A stretch of DNA of 64,000 nt from Halomonas huangheensis (GCF_001431725.1 NZ_CP013106.1:1860001-1924000), one strand, 5' to 3'; counted from the first letter of the stretch, positions 45,187-54,876 are shown. Notes: generated by a model from the sequence alone, not told the origin. Made by a program: numbers and translations.

Positions 45187-45337
45187 ATGCGTTTATGGCA
45201 TAGCGTTGTTGATGGCCCGCGGTGGCATCGCCTCAGGCCTGGCTGGCGCGTATACTGCAAGGATCAGACAAATGCTGTGAAGATCAACCAGGACTGCACG
45301 TTAGTGAACGTGTCAATCTCGGCAACAGGAGTAGGTT

Positions 45338-46144
45338 GTGATTGAAGGGGTCAAGCATATCGTCGCCGTTGCCTCAGGAAAGGGCGGTGTCGGCAAGTCT
45401 ACGGTAACGGTGAATCTGGCTTTGGCGATGGCGGCTGAAGGCTATCGTGTCGGAGTACTGGATGCCGACATCTACGGCCCCAGTCAGGCTCAGATGCTGG
45501 GAATTGCTGAGGGAACAAGGCCGAAAGCCATTGGCGAGAACCGCTTCCAACCACTCGAGGCCCACGGTATCCAGGCGATGTCGATGGCGTTCATGGTTGA
45601 TGTGCGTGAGCCCATGGTCTGGCGAGGACCGATGGTTGCAGGTGCTTTTCAGCAGATGCTCAACCAGACGTTATGGGATGAGGTGGATTATCTGTTCATC
45701 GACATGCCGCCGGGTACGGGGGATATTCAGTTGACGTTGGCGCAGAAAGTGCCGGTCGATGGCGCGGTGATCGTGACCACTCCTCAAGACATTGCGTTAC
45801 TTGATGCGCGCAAGGGTATCGAGATGTTCCGCAAGGTCAAGGTCCCGGTGTTGGGGGTGGTCGAGAATATGAGCCTGCACACCTGCTCGCAGTGCGGACA
45901 CACCGAGCCGGTGTTTGGCGAAGGTGGTGGTGAACGTATTGCCAGCGAATATCAGACCCGCCTGATTGGGCGTTTACCATTGTCGTTGGATATTCGCCAG
46001 CAGGTCGATGGTGGACATCCCAGTGTTGTGGCTGAACCGGATGGTGAGGTGGCGGCTACCTTCCGCGAGATGGCTCGACAGGTAGCGGCACAGATCGATA
46101 CCGGGCAGGGCGATTCCAGCCCAACCATCAGCTTCAGCGACTGA
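45338..46144 (+). CDS. Mrp/ApbC-family iron-sulfur cluster carrier ATPase
   Basis: The 268-residue P-loop ATPase carries Fe-S clusters to apo-proteins. A GTG start at 45338 follows AGGAG. Seen: deviant Walker A SGKGGVGKST (about 13-22), DADIYGPSQ, FIDMPPGTGDIQLTL, and the C-terminal cluster-binding CSQCG (about 185). It lacks the N-terminal DUF59/MIP18 domain present in many Mrp/ApbC proteins, so it is the short form. Downstream dcd starts after 93 bp and may be co-transcribed. Confidence 0.93.
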   Translation: MIEGVKHIVAVASGKGGVGKSTVTVNLALAMAAEGYRVGVLDADIYGPSQAQMLGIAEGTRPKAIGENRFQPLEAHGIQAMSMAFMVDVREPMVWRGPMVAGAFQQMLNQTLWDEVDYLFIDMPPGTGDIQLTLAQKVPVDGAVIVTTPQDIALLDARKGIEMFRKVKVPVLGVVENMSLHTCSQCGHTEPVFGEGGGERIASEYQTRLIGRLPLSLDIRQQVDGGHPSVVAEPDGEVAATFREMARQVAAQIDTGQGDSSPTISFSD

Positions 46145-46237
46145 GCCGCGACAGGCACGCGATTCAGCGTTCGTGACGTGATAAGCCGGGGTCGGTATCA
46201 TGTGGCCCCGTTTCCGAACCACCCAGCAGGAAGTCCC

Positions 46238-46804
46238 ATGAGCATCAAGTCCGACAACTGGATTCGCCGTATGGCCGAGAGCGAGGGCATGATCGAGCCA
46301 TTCGAGGCCGATCAAGTCCGTTACGTCAACGATCGACGGGTCATCTCCTATGGGACCTCCAGCTACGGGTATGACGTGCGCTGTGCCGATGAGTTCAAGG
46401 TGTTTACCAATATTCACTCGGCGGTCGTTGATCCCAAGGCCTTCGACGAGAAGAGCTTTGTCGACGTCAAGGGTGATGTGTGTGTCATTCCGCCGAACTC
46501 CTTCGCGCTGGCGAGGACGGTGGAATACTTCCGTATCCCGCGTAGCGTACTGACCATTTGCCTCGGCAAATCCACTTACGCGCGTTGTGGCATTATCGTC
46601 AATGTCACCCCGTTGGAGCCCGAGTGGGAAGGACACGTTACCCTCGAGTTTTCCAACACCACTAATCTGCCAGCGAAGATCTACGCCAACGAAGGCGTGG
46701 CGCAGATGTTGTTCCTTGAGTCCGATGAAGTCTGCCATACGTCCTACAAGGATCGCGGCGGCAAGTATATGGGACAGCGTGGTGTAACACTGCCGAGGAC
46801 ATGA
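46238..46804 (+). CDS. dcd: dCTP deaminase
   Basis: The 188-residue enzyme makes dUTP from dCTP for thymidylate synthesis. Start 46238 ([10 protein letters not shown]) follows AGGA and fits family length. Seen: [40 protein letters not shown], the catalytic glutamate in [10 protein letters not shown], and AQMLFLES. No dUTPase domain is fused. Confidence 0.97.
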   Translation: MSIKSDNWIRRMAESEGMIEPFEADQVRYVNDRRVISYGTSSYGYDVRCADEFKVFTNIHSAVVDPKAFDEKSFVDVKGDVCVIPPNSFALARTVEYFRIPRSVLTICLGKSTYARCGIIVNVTPLEPEWEGHVTLEFSNTTNLPAKIYANEGVAQMLFLESDEVCHTSYKDRGGKYMGQRGVTLPRT

Positions 46805-46811
46805 TAGCGAC

Positions 46812-46947
46812 GAGCTGTAAGCTATAAGTCAGAAGCTATAAGTCAGAAGCTGTAAGAAGAACACCCCGCCAATGCTGTTGGCGGGGTGTTCTCGTATCAT
46901 GGCTTCAGAATGACAACTTGGTTGCTTATAGCTTATAGCTTGTGGTC
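46812..46947. repeat. AGCTATAAG-type repeats flanking a hairpin between dcd and purN
   Basis: AAGCTATAAGTCAG-like units occur two to three times at 46812-46856, and the inverted form (GCTTATAGCTTATAGCTTG) at 46924-46942. Together they flank the terminator hairpin at 46859-46891. The symmetrical layout suggests a dispersed intergenic repeat that inserted or expanded here. Confidence 0.7.
46859..46891. terminator. Bidirectional terminator between convergent dcd and purN
   Basis: A 14-bp perfect stem (GAACACCCCGCCAA / TTGGCGGGGTGTTC) with a five-base loop. It sits between converging genes; A/T-rich flanks on both sides are modest. Confidence 0.7.
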
Positions 46948-47665
46948 ATTCTTCCTCGTCCAGTTCGTCGGAGGCATCCTCATGAGAGAGACGCATACCG
47001 CCGGGAGGCAGTGGATAGCCGTCAATCGTTGCCAGGTTGCCGTCGAGGCGTAGACGTCCCTCAAGGAACCAGCGCACCGCGATCGGGAAGATCAAATGCT
47101 CGCGGGTCAAGACACGAGCCTTGAGGCTATCCTCGTCGTCGTCAGGAGTGACATTGACGGCGGCCTGGACCAGCACCGGGCCGCCGTCCAGTTCCTCGGT
47201 AACGAAATGCACGCTGCAGCCGTGTTCGGTGACACCGTCCTGAAGCGCGCGACGGTGGGTATGCAGCCCTTGATAGGCAGGCAGCAGCGACGGGTGGATA
47301 TTGATCATACGTCCGAGGAAGCGCTGCACGAAACGTGGCGTGAGGATACGCATGAACCCGGCCAGTACCACCAGGTCAGGTTCATGGCGCTCGATGACCT
47401 TGGTCAGTGCCGAGTCAAAGGCCTCGCGGGAGTCGTACTCCCGGTGAGGTAGCGCGACAGCATCGATACCTGCATCACGAGCGCGCTTGAGGCCATAGGC
47501 ATCGGCTACGTTCGAAACCACGGCGACAATCTCTCCGCCCAACTCGTCATGCTGCTGGGCCTCGATCAGTGCCTGGAGATTGGTGCCACCACCGGAAATC
47601 AGCACCACCACTCGTGGAGTGGTGGACTCTTCGGGAGTGAAACCGTTCAGGGTATCGTCACTCAT
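46946..47665 (-). CDS. purN: Phosphoribosylglycinamide formyltransferase
   Basis: The 239-residue enzyme transfers formyl from 10-formyl-THF in step 3 of purine synthesis. Seen: [33 protein letters not shown], catalytic [17 protein letters not shown] and [19 protein letters not shown]. An acidic ~20-residue N-terminal lead and acidic C-terminal tail (ASDELDEEE) extend the usual ~212-residue core. It overlaps purM by 4 bp. Confidence 0.97.
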   Translation of the reverse strand: MSDDTLNGFTPEESTTPRVVVLISGGGTNLQALIEAQQHDELGGEIVAVVSNVADAYGLKRARDAGIDAVALPHREYDSREAFDSALTKVIERHEPDLVVLAGFMRILTPRFVQRFLGRMINIHPSLLPAYQGLHTHRRALQDGVTEHGCSVHFVTEELDGGPVLVQAAVNVTPDDDEDSLKARVLTREHLIFPIAVRWFLEGRLRLDGNLATIDGYPLPPGGMRLSHEDASDELDEEE

Positions 47666-48732
47666 GCCGACGGCATCTCCAACTGGACCTGTTCCTCGTC
47701 ACCCTGACGCGCCGCAATATGGCCGATACGGAAGACACTTTCACCCTGTCCCTGCAGGTGGGCTCGCATCTGGTCGGCCTTGTCGGCAGGCACGACCATG
47801 ACCATACCGATACCGCAGTTGAGGACGCGGTACATCTCGCGGTCCTCGACATTACCCTGCTCCTGCAACCAGTCGAAGACGGCAGAGCGCTGCCAGCTAC
47901 CGGTGTCGACGTGGGCAGTGAGATTCTCGGGCAACACCCGTGGCAGGTTTTCCAGCAGACCGCCGCCAGTGATGTGCGACAGTGCATGGATCTGGTAGTC
48001 GTCATGACGCAGCAGCTCAAGCACTGGCTTGACGTAGATGCGGGTCGGCGCCATCAGTGCGTCGGCAAGGCTCTGACCGTCGATCTCGCGCTGCAGGTCG
48101 GCTTCAGCGACTTCAAGGATCTTGCGGATCAGTGAGTAGCCATTGGAGTGCGGGCCGGAAGAGGCCAGCCCCAGCAGCACATCGCCCTCGGCAACCTTGC
48201 TGCCGTCGAGGATCTCATCCTTCTCGACAACGCCGACGCAGAAGCCGGCGAGGTCATAGTCGCTGCCTTCATACATGCCAGGCATTTCGGCGGTTTCACC
48301 ACCGACCAGCGCGCAACCAGCTTGCTCACAGCCAGCACCGATACCGGTAACCACATCAGCGGCGATATCAACGTCGAGTTTTCCGGTGGCGTAGTAGTCG
48401 AGGAACAGCAGTGGTTCGGCGCCGGCGACGATCAGATCGTTGACGCACATCGCCACAAGGTCAATGCCGATGGTGTCATGACGTCCAAGGTCCATGGCCA
48501 GACGCAATTTGGTACCGACACCATCGGTGCCGGTGACCAGCACTGGCTCGCGGTAGCCGCTGGGCAACTGGCAGAGTGCGCCGAAGCCGCCCAGTCCACC
48601 CATGACTTCGGGACGAGCGGTGCGTTTGGCTACGCCCTTGATGCGGTCAACCAGGGCATTACCGGCGTCGATGTCGACACCAGCGTCCTTGTAGCTGAGT
48701 GATGCCCGTTCCGGGCGGGATGAGTCGCTCAT
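47662..48732 (-). CDS. purM: Phosphoribosylformylglycinamidine cyclo-ligase
   Basis: The 356-residue AIR synthetase performs step 5 of purine synthesis. Seen: [81 protein letters not shown] and the C-terminal IGMVMVVPA. Coupled to purN by overlap, the classic purMN pair. Confidence 0.97.
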   Translation of the reverse strand: MSDSSRPERASLSYKDAGVDIDAGNALVDRIKGVAKRTARPEVMGGLGGFGALCQLPSGYREPVLVTGTDGVGTKLRLAMDLGRHDTIGIDLVAMCVNDLIVAGAEPLLFLDYYATGKLDVDIAADVVTGIGAGCEQAGCALVGGETAEMPGMYEGSDYDLAGFCVGVVEKDEILDGSKVAEGDVLLGLASSGPHSNGYSLIRKILEVAEADLQREIDGQSLADALMAPTRIYVKPVLELLRHDDYQIHALSHITGGGLLENLPRVLPENLTAHVDTGSWQRSAVFDWLQEQGNVEDREMYRVLNCGIGMVMVVPADKADQMRAHLQGQGESVFRIGHIAARQGDEEQVQLEMPSA

Positions 48733-49029
48733 GACAGATCCTGTGGAGAGGGTTGCGCACGCCTTTTTGAGCAGGGGTATCGTTGGTGCGTCAAGGGGCG
48801 AGCGTGAGACAATGAGTCAATGGGTAATGAATGGATTCGGGGGCCGAATTGTAGCACTACGTGGCGCGGCCCGCATCGCAGTTTCGTAAGCGCTCCATGA
48901 GCTTTGAATAAGTGGAATCGCCAGCGTCTCGAGTTCAGATTGGTTGCCAGGGCTTGCACCGCTTCGTAGAGTGTGGCGGCTGCAAACCCACCTGGCGGCA
49001 TGGCGCCGCTACTCGCAGGAGGCATGCCG

Positions 49030-49767
49030 ATGGCTTGTGAAGAGATTACCTTGCAGACTCGGGACGGGAAGTGCTCGGCCTATGTATTCACTCCGCACGG
49101 TAATGGCCCCTGGCCAGCGGTGATCGTCTACATGGATGCCTTCGGTATTCGGCCCGGGCTCAAGCAGATGGCGGAAACCATTGCCGCCGGCGGTTATCTG
49201 GTGCTGTTGCCGGATCTGTTCTACCGATTGGGAGAGTATGGTCCACTGGTGCCGGAGGACATCTTTGCCAATGGTGATATTCGCCCCGTGATCGGTCCCT
49301 TGATGGCCAGCACTGATAACCACAAGGCGGCAGCGGATACCGAAGTATTCCTGAAATACCTGGACTCACGCGATGATATCACTGGCGACCAGATAGCTAC
49401 GGTGGGGTTCTGCATGGGCGGTGGTATGGCGATCACTGCTGCAGCCTGCTATCCGCGTCGTGTCGCAGCGTCGGTCAGCTTCCATGGCGGCAACCTGGCC
49501 ACCGACCAGCCCACCAGTCCACATCTACTGGCATCGAAGCTCAAGGCCGAGCTGTATATTGCGGTGGCGGACAACGACAAGAGCTATCCGCCGGAAATGG
49601 CGGAACGTTTCGAGAAGGCGTTGATAGCCGCCGGGGTGACGTATCGCAGTGAACTGTACCCGGGGGCAGCCCACGGCTGGATGAAGCCGGATTTTCCTGT
49701 CTACGATAGGCAGGCAGCCGACAGGGGCTGGGTCGAGATGTTCGCGCTGTTCGCGCGTACCCTCTGA
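49030..49767 (+). CDS. Dienelactone-hydrolase-family alpha/beta hydrolase
   Basis: The 245-residue hydrolase has its start at 49030 (MACEEITLQTRDG), seven bases after AGGAGG; the longer GTG frame from 48973 and the ATG at 49024 are less well placed. Seen: AVIVYMDAFGIRPGL, the nucleophile elbow GFCMGGGMA with cysteine in place of serine, a likely acid in VADNDKSY, and the histidine in PGAAHGWM. The cysteine nucleophile marks the DLH group. The substrate is not indicated by neighbours, and no chlorocatechol pathway genes are present. Confidence 0.9.
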   Translation: MACEEITLQTRDGKCSAYVFTPHGNGPWPAVIVYMDAFGIRPGLKQMAETIAAGGYLVLLPDLFYRLGEYGPLVPEDIFANGDIRPVIGPLMASTDNHKAAADTEVFLKYLDSRDDITGDQIATVGFCMGGGMAITAAACYPRRVAASVSFHGGNLATDQPTSPHLLASKLKAELYIAVADNDKSYPPEMAERFEKALIAAGVTYRSELYPGAAHGWMKPDFPVYDRQAADRGWVEMFALFARTL

Positions 49768-50184
49768 TGGCGACCAATGACTGGAGCAGCGGCTTGCGGA
49801 AGGCGTGAGCTGCTGTCACTGCCTCTGCCTTGAGGGGCTACGAGCCTGTAAATGAATCTGTGTAGCGGATATCCAACTGCCGATGGAGTAGCTGGCGCTT
49901 CACCGAGGTTGTTCCTGAACAATGGATGTATCGCCACCACCGGTCCTGCCCGCTTGACCAGCCAGGTCTGTGGTCGCTCCCTGCTTCTGCTGCTCTTGCG
50001 CCTTTCTCATGTTCGTCGAGGCATGCCGTAACAGTAATCCGTGGCAAGCAAACAGGGCTGTGCTGGTGATCCAATCGAGCCGTTTCTGCTGTAGAATCGC
50101 TGGGTGGTATCAGGGAATGGATTCAGCGAAAAAAGCCTTTTTGAATCATAGAGTAACCTCTTCGCAGCATCATGGAGATCAGCG
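49768..50184. other. Intergenic region without a recognisable gene
   Basis: About 417 bp before the PerM-type gene. No open frame here looks like a protein family I know. A TAGAAT element at 50092 could be a -10 for the downstream gene, but no good -35 stands at the right distance. Confidence 0.4.
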
Positions 50185-51285
50185 ATGCGTAGGCAGTGGT
50201 GGATTGTCGCGGCTGTGGTCGCAGTGGCGTTATGGTTCTTCGTCAGTATCGAGCCGGTCCTCGCGCCGTTCTTCGTAAGTATGGTATTGGCGTACCTGGG
50301 AGACCCACTTGCCGACCGGCTGGAGGATCGTGGTTTATCGCGTCGCCTCGCCGTTACGGTGGTGTTTGTGCTGTTGATTCTGGTGGTCGTTCTGACGCTG
50401 GTATTGGTTGTTCCCATACTGGGACGGCAGTTCGGACAGTTGGTTGAGGCGTTTCCCGCCATTCTCAATTGGATTCAGCAAACGGTGTTGCCCGAAGTGC
50501 AGTCGCTGACAGGTCTGGATTTGAGTACGGATTTCGACGCGTTGCGTCAGGCAGTCGTGGAGAACTGGAAGGAGACCAGCACCATTGCCGCCACACTGCT
50601 GGCTCAGGTTTCACGTTCGGGACTGGCGTTGGTCGGTTGGTTGGCCAATCTGGCGCTGATCCCTGTCGTGACGTTTTACCTGCTGCTCGATTGGGATGTG
50701 CTGGTTGGTAAGGTCCGCAGGATGTTGCCGCGTCAGTGGGAGCCGGCGGCGGTGCGTCTGGCGGGAGAGTGTGACGAGGTGTTGTCGGCCTTCCTGCGAG
50801 GCCAGCTGATAGTGATGCTGTGTCTAGGGGTGATCTACGGCATTGGCCTGACCTTGCTTGGTGTGCGTTTCGGTCTGCTGATTGGTCTACTGGCGGGGCT
50901 GGCCAGTATCGTGCCTTACCTGGGCGTTATCGTCGGTATTGCAGTGGCGGGTGTGGTGACTTTCTTCCAGTTCCACGATTGGCTGATGCTCGTGGGGGTT
51001 GGAGTGGTGTTTGGTTTCGGCCAGTTGATGGAGAGCGTGGTGTTGCAGCCCAAATTGCTGGGCGACAAGATTGGCTTGCACCCCGTCGCGGTCATTTTTG
51101 CAGTGCTGGCCGGTGGGCAACTGTTCGGTTTCACGGGGGTATTGCTGGCGTTGCCGGTAGCGGCAATGGTGATGGTGATCTTGCGTTATCTGCTCGAGAA
51201 TTATAAAAACTCCACTCTTTATGATGCGGGGCAGAAGACACCACAGCGGTCGTCAGTGCCATCATCCGACGAGGAGACTTCATGA
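50185..51285 (+). CDS. AI-2E/PerM-family membrane permease
   Basis: The 366-residue protein has about eight helices in the PerM pattern: an N-terminal pair with PVLAPFFVSMVLAYLGDPLA, a soluble helical stretch (about 90-150), then GLLIGLLAGLASIVPYLGVI and QPKLLGDKIGLHPVAVIFAV, all typical. Members export small molecules or ions; AI-2 export is established only for TqsA. It overlaps hda by ATGA, an arrangement often seen near purMN in related bacteria. Confidence 0.92.
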   Translation: MRRQWWIVAAVVAVALWFFVSIEPVLAPFFVSMVLAYLGDPLADRLEDRGLSRRLAVTVVFVLLILVVVLTLVLVVPILGRQFGQLVEAFPAILNWIQQTVLPEVQSLTGLDLSTDFDALRQAVVENWKETSTIAATLLAQVSRSGLALVGWLANLALIPVVTFYLLLDWDVLVGKVRRMLPRQWEPAAVRLAGECDEVLSAFLRGQLIVMLCLGVIYGIGLTLLGVRFGLLIGLLAGLASIVPYLGVIVGIAVAGVVTFFQFHDWLMLVGVGVVFGFGQLMESVVLQPKLLGDKIGLHPVAVIFAVLAGGQLFGFTGVLLALPVAAMVMVILRYLLENYKNSTLYDAGQKTPQRSSVPSSDEETS

Positions 51286-51983
51286 GTCGATCGCCCGCGC
51301 AGCTACCTCTCGGGGTCGGGCTGCGTGATGATTCCACCTTCAGCAATTTTTACTCGGGTGCCAATGCCGCTCTCGTCGATCATTTGCAGCGGCAGTTCGA
51401 GGATGACGGCGAGCCCTTCCTGTACCTGTGGGGGGCACCCGGGTCGGGACGCAGCCATCTGTTGCAGGCGGCCTGTCACGAGGCGTCGGCGCGGGATCTG
51501 CGTACGCTATATCTGCCGTTGGAGGAACTTGGGCATTTCCCTCCATTGATGTTGGAAGATGTTGAACGCCTCGACCTGGTGGCGATTGATGATCTAGAGC
51601 GGGTCGTTGGACGTCAGCGGTGGGAAGAGGGGTTGTTCCATGCCTTCAACCGCTTGCGGGATAGTGGCAAACGGCTGGTGATCTGTGCCGATCGCCCACC
51701 ACGTCAGTTGGAAGTGAGTTTGCCGGATCTGGCGTCACGTCTGACCTGGGGGGTGACCTTCCACCTTGCACTGCCCGGCGATGAAGATCGTATGCGTGCG
51801 CTGCAGTTGCGTGCAAGACTGCGCGGCATGCAGCTTCCCGATGAGGTGGCGCGTTATATCCTGCACCGTGGTTCCCGGGAGTTCGGTGAGTTATTGCGTT
51901 CGCTGGAAATTCTCGACAATGCGTCACTCTCGGCCAAGCGCAAGCTGACCATACCCTTCGTCAAGAAGGCGCTGGACTGGTAG
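51282..51983 (+). CDS. hda: DnaA regulatory inactivator Hda
   Basis: The 233-residue AAA+ protein related to DnaA domain III promotes ATP hydrolysis on DnaA with the sliding clamp. Seen: an N-terminal clamp-binding stretch QLPLGVGLRDDSTFSNFYSG, Walker A GAPGSGRSHLLQAA with arginine instead of lysine, normal for Hda, Walker B LVAIDDLERV, sensor-1 CADRPPRQL and SRLTWGVTF. It is translated with the PerM-type gene. Confidence 0.95.
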   Translation: MSRSPAQLPLGVGLRDDSTFSNFYSGANAALVDHLQRQFEDDGEPFLYLWGAPGSGRSHLLQAACHEASARDLRTLYLPLEELGHFPPLMLEDVERLDLVAIDDLERVVGRQRWEEGLFHAFNRLRDSGKRLVICADRPPRQLEVSLPDLASRLTWGVTFHLALPGDEDRMRALQLRARLRGMQLPDEVARYILHRGSREFGELLRSLEILDNASLSAKRKLTIPFVKKALDW

Positions 51984-52007
51984 CGATTGTCAGCTGCCCC
52001 GAAAACG

Positions 52008-52042
52008 ACTCGAGCCGCGCAATGCGGCCCGAGTGCTGGTCT
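52008..52042. terminator. Terminator between convergent hda and the lipoprotein gene
   Basis: Stem ACTCGAGCCGC / GCGGCCCGAGT with one A-C mismatch and a five-base loop, then CTTTTCCCTT on the + strand. Confidence 0.65.
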
Positions 52043-52048
52043 TTTCCC

Positions 52049-52633
52049 TTAACGGCTCAGATCCACTTCGGTGCGATGATCATTACGCAGCGTGGTTTCC
52101 TTGATGATGATCTGACGCTTGCCGGTAGCAGGGTCGACGATCGTGCCGGAGACGTAGAAGTCACCCGGTGGTAGGCCAGTCAACTGAAAGTAACCATCGG
52201 CATCTGTTTTAGTGTAATGGCTGTACTCTCGGGCGCGGGGATCGGCGCGTTCAACGGCCTTGCCAGCCAGTGCCTGGGCGGCCGCTTCGGCAGAGTAGGT
52301 GGTGATCGGAGCAACGGAGATGCTTTCATTGGCGCCGATGACGGTACCGCCGCCAATCTCCATGGTCACACGACCACTGACTGCGGCAGTGCCGGTTTTC
52401 GGCAGCTGCGCATATTCCTCAGGGTTGAATACGATCTCACGTGTGACGCGGCCTTCATCAGAGGGCGGTTTGCTCTCGGGCGGAGGTTCAGATTGGTCCG
52501 TGCCATCTTGGATATCGATGATTTCTGGCTGGCGAGTGGTGCCGCTGGGGCTGATCGTTCCGCAACCGACGAGGCTTACGGCAACGATGGCGGCCATCAT
52601 GGCCAATAGCCAGTGACGTTGAGTAGGTGTCAT
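52049..52633 (-). CDS. Lipoprotein with a carboxypeptidase-regulatory-like domain
   Basis: The 194-residue product starts at 52633 (MTPTQRHWLLAMMAAI) and has a clear lipobox LVGC at about 21-24. A Pro/Ser/Asp/Glu-rich linker (about 35-65) follows. The rest looks like a small beta domain of the carboxypeptidase-regulatory type: AAVSGRVTMEIGGGTVIGAN and KTDADGYFQLTGLPPGDFYV. An AGGAGG element precedes the start. A family name cannot be given; it is probably anchored in the outer membrane and of structural use. Confidence 0.75.
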   Translation of the reverse strand: MTPTQRHWLLAMMAAIVAVSLVGCGTISPSGTTRQPEIIDIQDGTDQSEPPPESKPPSDEGRVTREIVFNPEEYAQLPKTGTAAVSGRVTMEIGGGTVIGANESISVAPITTYSAEAAAQALAGKAVERADPRAREYSHYTKTDADGYFQLTGLPPGDFYVSGTIVDPATGKRQIIIKETTLRNDHRTEVDLSR

Positions 52634-52686
52634 ATCAAGGTCCCTCCTGGGTGACGTAGAAAGCACGACGCTGTGTCAGATTAACG

Positions 52687-52720
52687 CAAAATGGCCCCCG
52701 ATCCAGAGATCGGGGGCCAT
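52687..52720 (-). terminator. Rho-independent terminator after the phasin gene
   Basis: A 13-bp perfect stem ATGGCCCCCGATC / GATCGGGGGCCAT with a CAGA loop. Read leftward, it is followed by TTTTG, so it ends the phasin transcript. Confidence 0.85.
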
Positions 52721-52784
52721 GTCTTTCGAGCCGCCTTGATGTGAACCTGTATTGTCAGGCCGACATCCGGTGTTCGGCCTATAC

Positions 52785-53165
52785 TTACTTGGCGCTGGCG
52801 GCCTTGGAAGCAGTGTCAGTCGCTTTCTTGACGTTTGCTTCGGTCAGCTTCTGGCTTTCGGAAACGAAGTCCTGCTGCAGAGCGACGACTTTCTCGGCAT
52901 CACCCTTCAGGCGCTCGGTCAGCTCCTTGGCGACTTTCTGCTGGCCTTCCATGTAGCCGCGGAGGCCTTCAGCGTCTTTTACAGCAGCAAAAGCGCGAAC
53001 CTGAGCCAGACCAGTGTCGGCGTAAGCCTTGGCAGCGTCCAGCTGAGCATGAGCCAGCTTTTCGGTGAAGTCGACGGTCAGGGAAGTGTAGGCACGAGCC
53101 GGCGCGAAGAAGATGTCTTCAAACTGGCTGACGTCAAAGAATGCCTTGGTGTCAAAAGTACGCAT
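52785..53165 (-). CDS. Phasin-family PHA granule protein
   Basis: The 126-residue product starts at 53165 (MRTFDTKAFFDVSQ), eight bases after AGGAG; the longer frame to 53243 is unsupported. It is almost all amphipathic helix, with FFAPARAYTSLTVDFTEKLA, LDAAKAYADTGLAQVRAFAA and a Lys/Ala-rich C-terminus (KKATDTASKAASAK), typical of phasins that coat polyhydroxyalkanoate granules. PHA synthase genes are not in this window. Control probably acts through the palindromes upstream. Confidence 0.88.
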   Translation of the reverse strand: MRTFDTKAFFDVSQFEDIFFAPARAYTSLTVDFTEKLAHAQLDAAKAYADTGLAQVRAFAAVKDAEGLRGYMEGQQKVAKELTERLKGDAEKVVALQQDFVSESQKLTEANVKKATDTASKAASAK

Positions 53166-53237
53166 CGTGAGTTCTCCTGGGGTCATGGAGGTTAGGTCAA
53201 GGCGATGACCCTTCGGGTCGATGCCTTTCGCTTGCTG

Positions 53238-53258
53238 TTGCAATAACTGTTATTGCAA
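53238..53258. promoter_or_regulatory. Palindromic operator 1 upstream of the phasin gene
   Basis: A perfect ten-bp inverted repeat with a one-base centre: arms TTGCAATAAC and GTTATTGCAA. The TTGCA half-site recurs in operator 2. It lies 73 bp before the phasin ATG. Confidence 0.6.
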
Positions 53259-53267
53259 TGATTCGTC

Positions 53268-53309
53268 TGTTGCAGTGCACAATAGCAAAGCGTTTTGTGC
53301 ACTGCAACA
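53268..53309 (-). promoter_or_regulatory. Palindromic operator 2 overlapping a candidate phasin promoter
   Basis: A perfect 15-bp inverted repeat, TGTTGCAGTGCACAA and its complement, with a 12-nt spacer. Read leftward, it contains TTGCAG, 17 bp, TATTGT, a plausible -35/-10 pair lying wholly inside the dyad. A bound repressor would cover both promoter elements. The factor is unknown; PhaR, which recognises TTGCA-type sites, is a candidate. Confidence 0.55.
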
Positions 53310-53496
53310 TGATTTTCGATGCTATTGTCGAAACCGCTCGTGATTGCATATTTCTGCGTCGTGGGTGTGCTGCAACTGAGGGGCATGGAGTAGCGTAGAG
53401 CAGGCCGATGACACTGATATGACGCTTGAAAGTGCAGAGAACGGGCACCATTGTGGTTAGTGGACCGTGGCACGACCTCTGTTTCAGGAGCAGTGC

Positions 53497-54876
53497 ATGA
53501 CTCAAACTCGAATTGAACGCGACAGCATGGGTGACCTCGAGGTGCCAGAGAGTGCCCTCTACGGTGCCCAGACTCAGCGTGCCATCAATAATTTCCCGGT
53601 GTCGGGGCAGCCAATGCCACCGGCCTTCATACACGCCATTGCACGCATCAAGCGTGCTGCCGCGACGGTCAACCAGCAGTTGGGACTGCTGGATGATAGA
53701 CGCGCGGAGGCCATTGTCGCTGCCGCCGATGAGATCATTGCTGGTCGGCATGATGACCAGTTCCCCATTGATGTGTTCCAGACGGGCTCCGGCACCTCGA
53801 GCAACATGAATGTGAATGAGGTGATCGCTCATCTGGCATCCAGCGATTCACTGGAGGTGGCTCCCAATGATCACGTCAATATGGGGCAGTCGAGTAACGA
53901 CGTGATTCCTACTGCGTTGCATCTGTCCGCGGCGATTGAAGTGACGGGGTCGCTGCGACCGGCACTGGTGCATCTGCGTGAGGCTATCGACGGCCGTGCT
54001 GATGAGCTGGATCAGGTCATCAAGACCGGACGTACCCATCTCATGGATGCCATGCCATTGAGTATGGGACAGGAGCTGCGCGGTTGGTCCAGCCAGTTGG
54101 GTCAGGCCATTGAGCGCTTCGATAGTGCTCTGGTAAGGGTCTGTCGCCTGGCGCAGGGCGGTACGGCTGTGGGAACGGGAATCAATGCCCATGCGGAATT
54201 TGCCGAGCGGATGGCTGGAGAATTATCCAATCAGACGGGGTTGAGCCTGACGCCCAATGACAGCTTCTTTGCCAGCCTTGGCTCCCAGGACGCTGCCGTG
54301 GAACTGTCGGGACAGTTGCGTGGACTGGCCTGCGTGGTGATGAAGATAGCCAATGACTTGCGCTGGATGAACTCGGGGCCCCTGGCCGGACTGGGAGAGA
54401 TCGAGCTCGAGGCGTTGCAGCCTGGCAGTTCGATCATGCCTGGCAAGGTCAATCCGGTGATCCCTGAGTCTGCTGCCCAGGCCGCGGCCCAGGTGATTGG
54501 TCTGGATGCCGCGGTCACGGTGGCGGGGCAGAGTGGTAACTTCCAGCTGAACGTGATGTTACCGCTGGTGGCCAATAATCTGCTGACCTCCATCAAGCTG
54601 ATGGGCAATACCGCTCACCTGTTGGCCGATCGAGCCATTGCCACCTTCACGGTGCGTGAGGACCAGCTACGCGAGCCGCTGGCTCGTAACCCGATTCTGG
54701 TCACCGCCTTGAACTCGGTAATCGGCTATAACGCTGCAGCAGCCATCGCCAAGAAGGCTTACCAGGCGGGTCGGCCGATCGTGGATGTTGCCGAGGAAGA
54801 GACCGAGCTATCACGTGAGGAGCTCGAGCGGCTATTGGATCCCGCAGCGCTGACTCGGGGTGGGATTCCGGAGTGA
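53497..54876 (+). CDS. fumC: Fumarate hydratase class II
   Basis: The 459-residue tetrameric fumarase of the TCA cycle starts at 53497 (MTQTRIERDSMG), six bases after CAGGAG. Seen: PIDVFQTGSGTSSNMNVNEV, NMGQSSNDVIPTALH, GRTHLMDAMPLSMGQEL and the superfamily signature GSSIMPGKVNPVIPE near 311-325. It is iron-independent, unlike class I. The gene is divergent from the phasin gene. Confidence 0.97.
   Translation: MTQTRIERDSMGDLEVPESALYGAQTQRAINNFPVSGQPMPPAFIHAIARIKRAAATVNQQLGLLDDRRAEAIVAAADEIIAGRHDDQFPIDVFQTGSGTSSNMNVNEVIAHLASSDSLEVAPNDHVNMGQSSNDVIPTALHLSAAIEVTGSLRPALVHLREAIDGRADELDQVIKTGRTHLMDAMPLSMGQELRGWSSQLGQAIERFDSALVRVCRLAQGGTAVGTGINAHAEFAERMAGELSNQTGLSLTPNDSFFASLGSQDAAVELSGQLRGLACVVMKIANDLRWMNSGPLAGLGEIELEALQPGSSIMPGKVNPVIPESAAQAAAQVIGLDAAVTVAGQSGNFQLNVMLPLVANNLLTSIKLMGNTAHLLADRAIATFTVREDQLREPLARNPILVTALNSVIGYNAAAAIAKKAYQAGRPIVDVAEEETELSREELERLLDPAALTRGGIPE

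Noticed and set aside
46812..46947. CRISPR-like array from repeated AGCTATAAG units
   Set aside because: Units are too short, unevenly spaced, lack distinct spacers and appear in both orientations. No cas gene is present.
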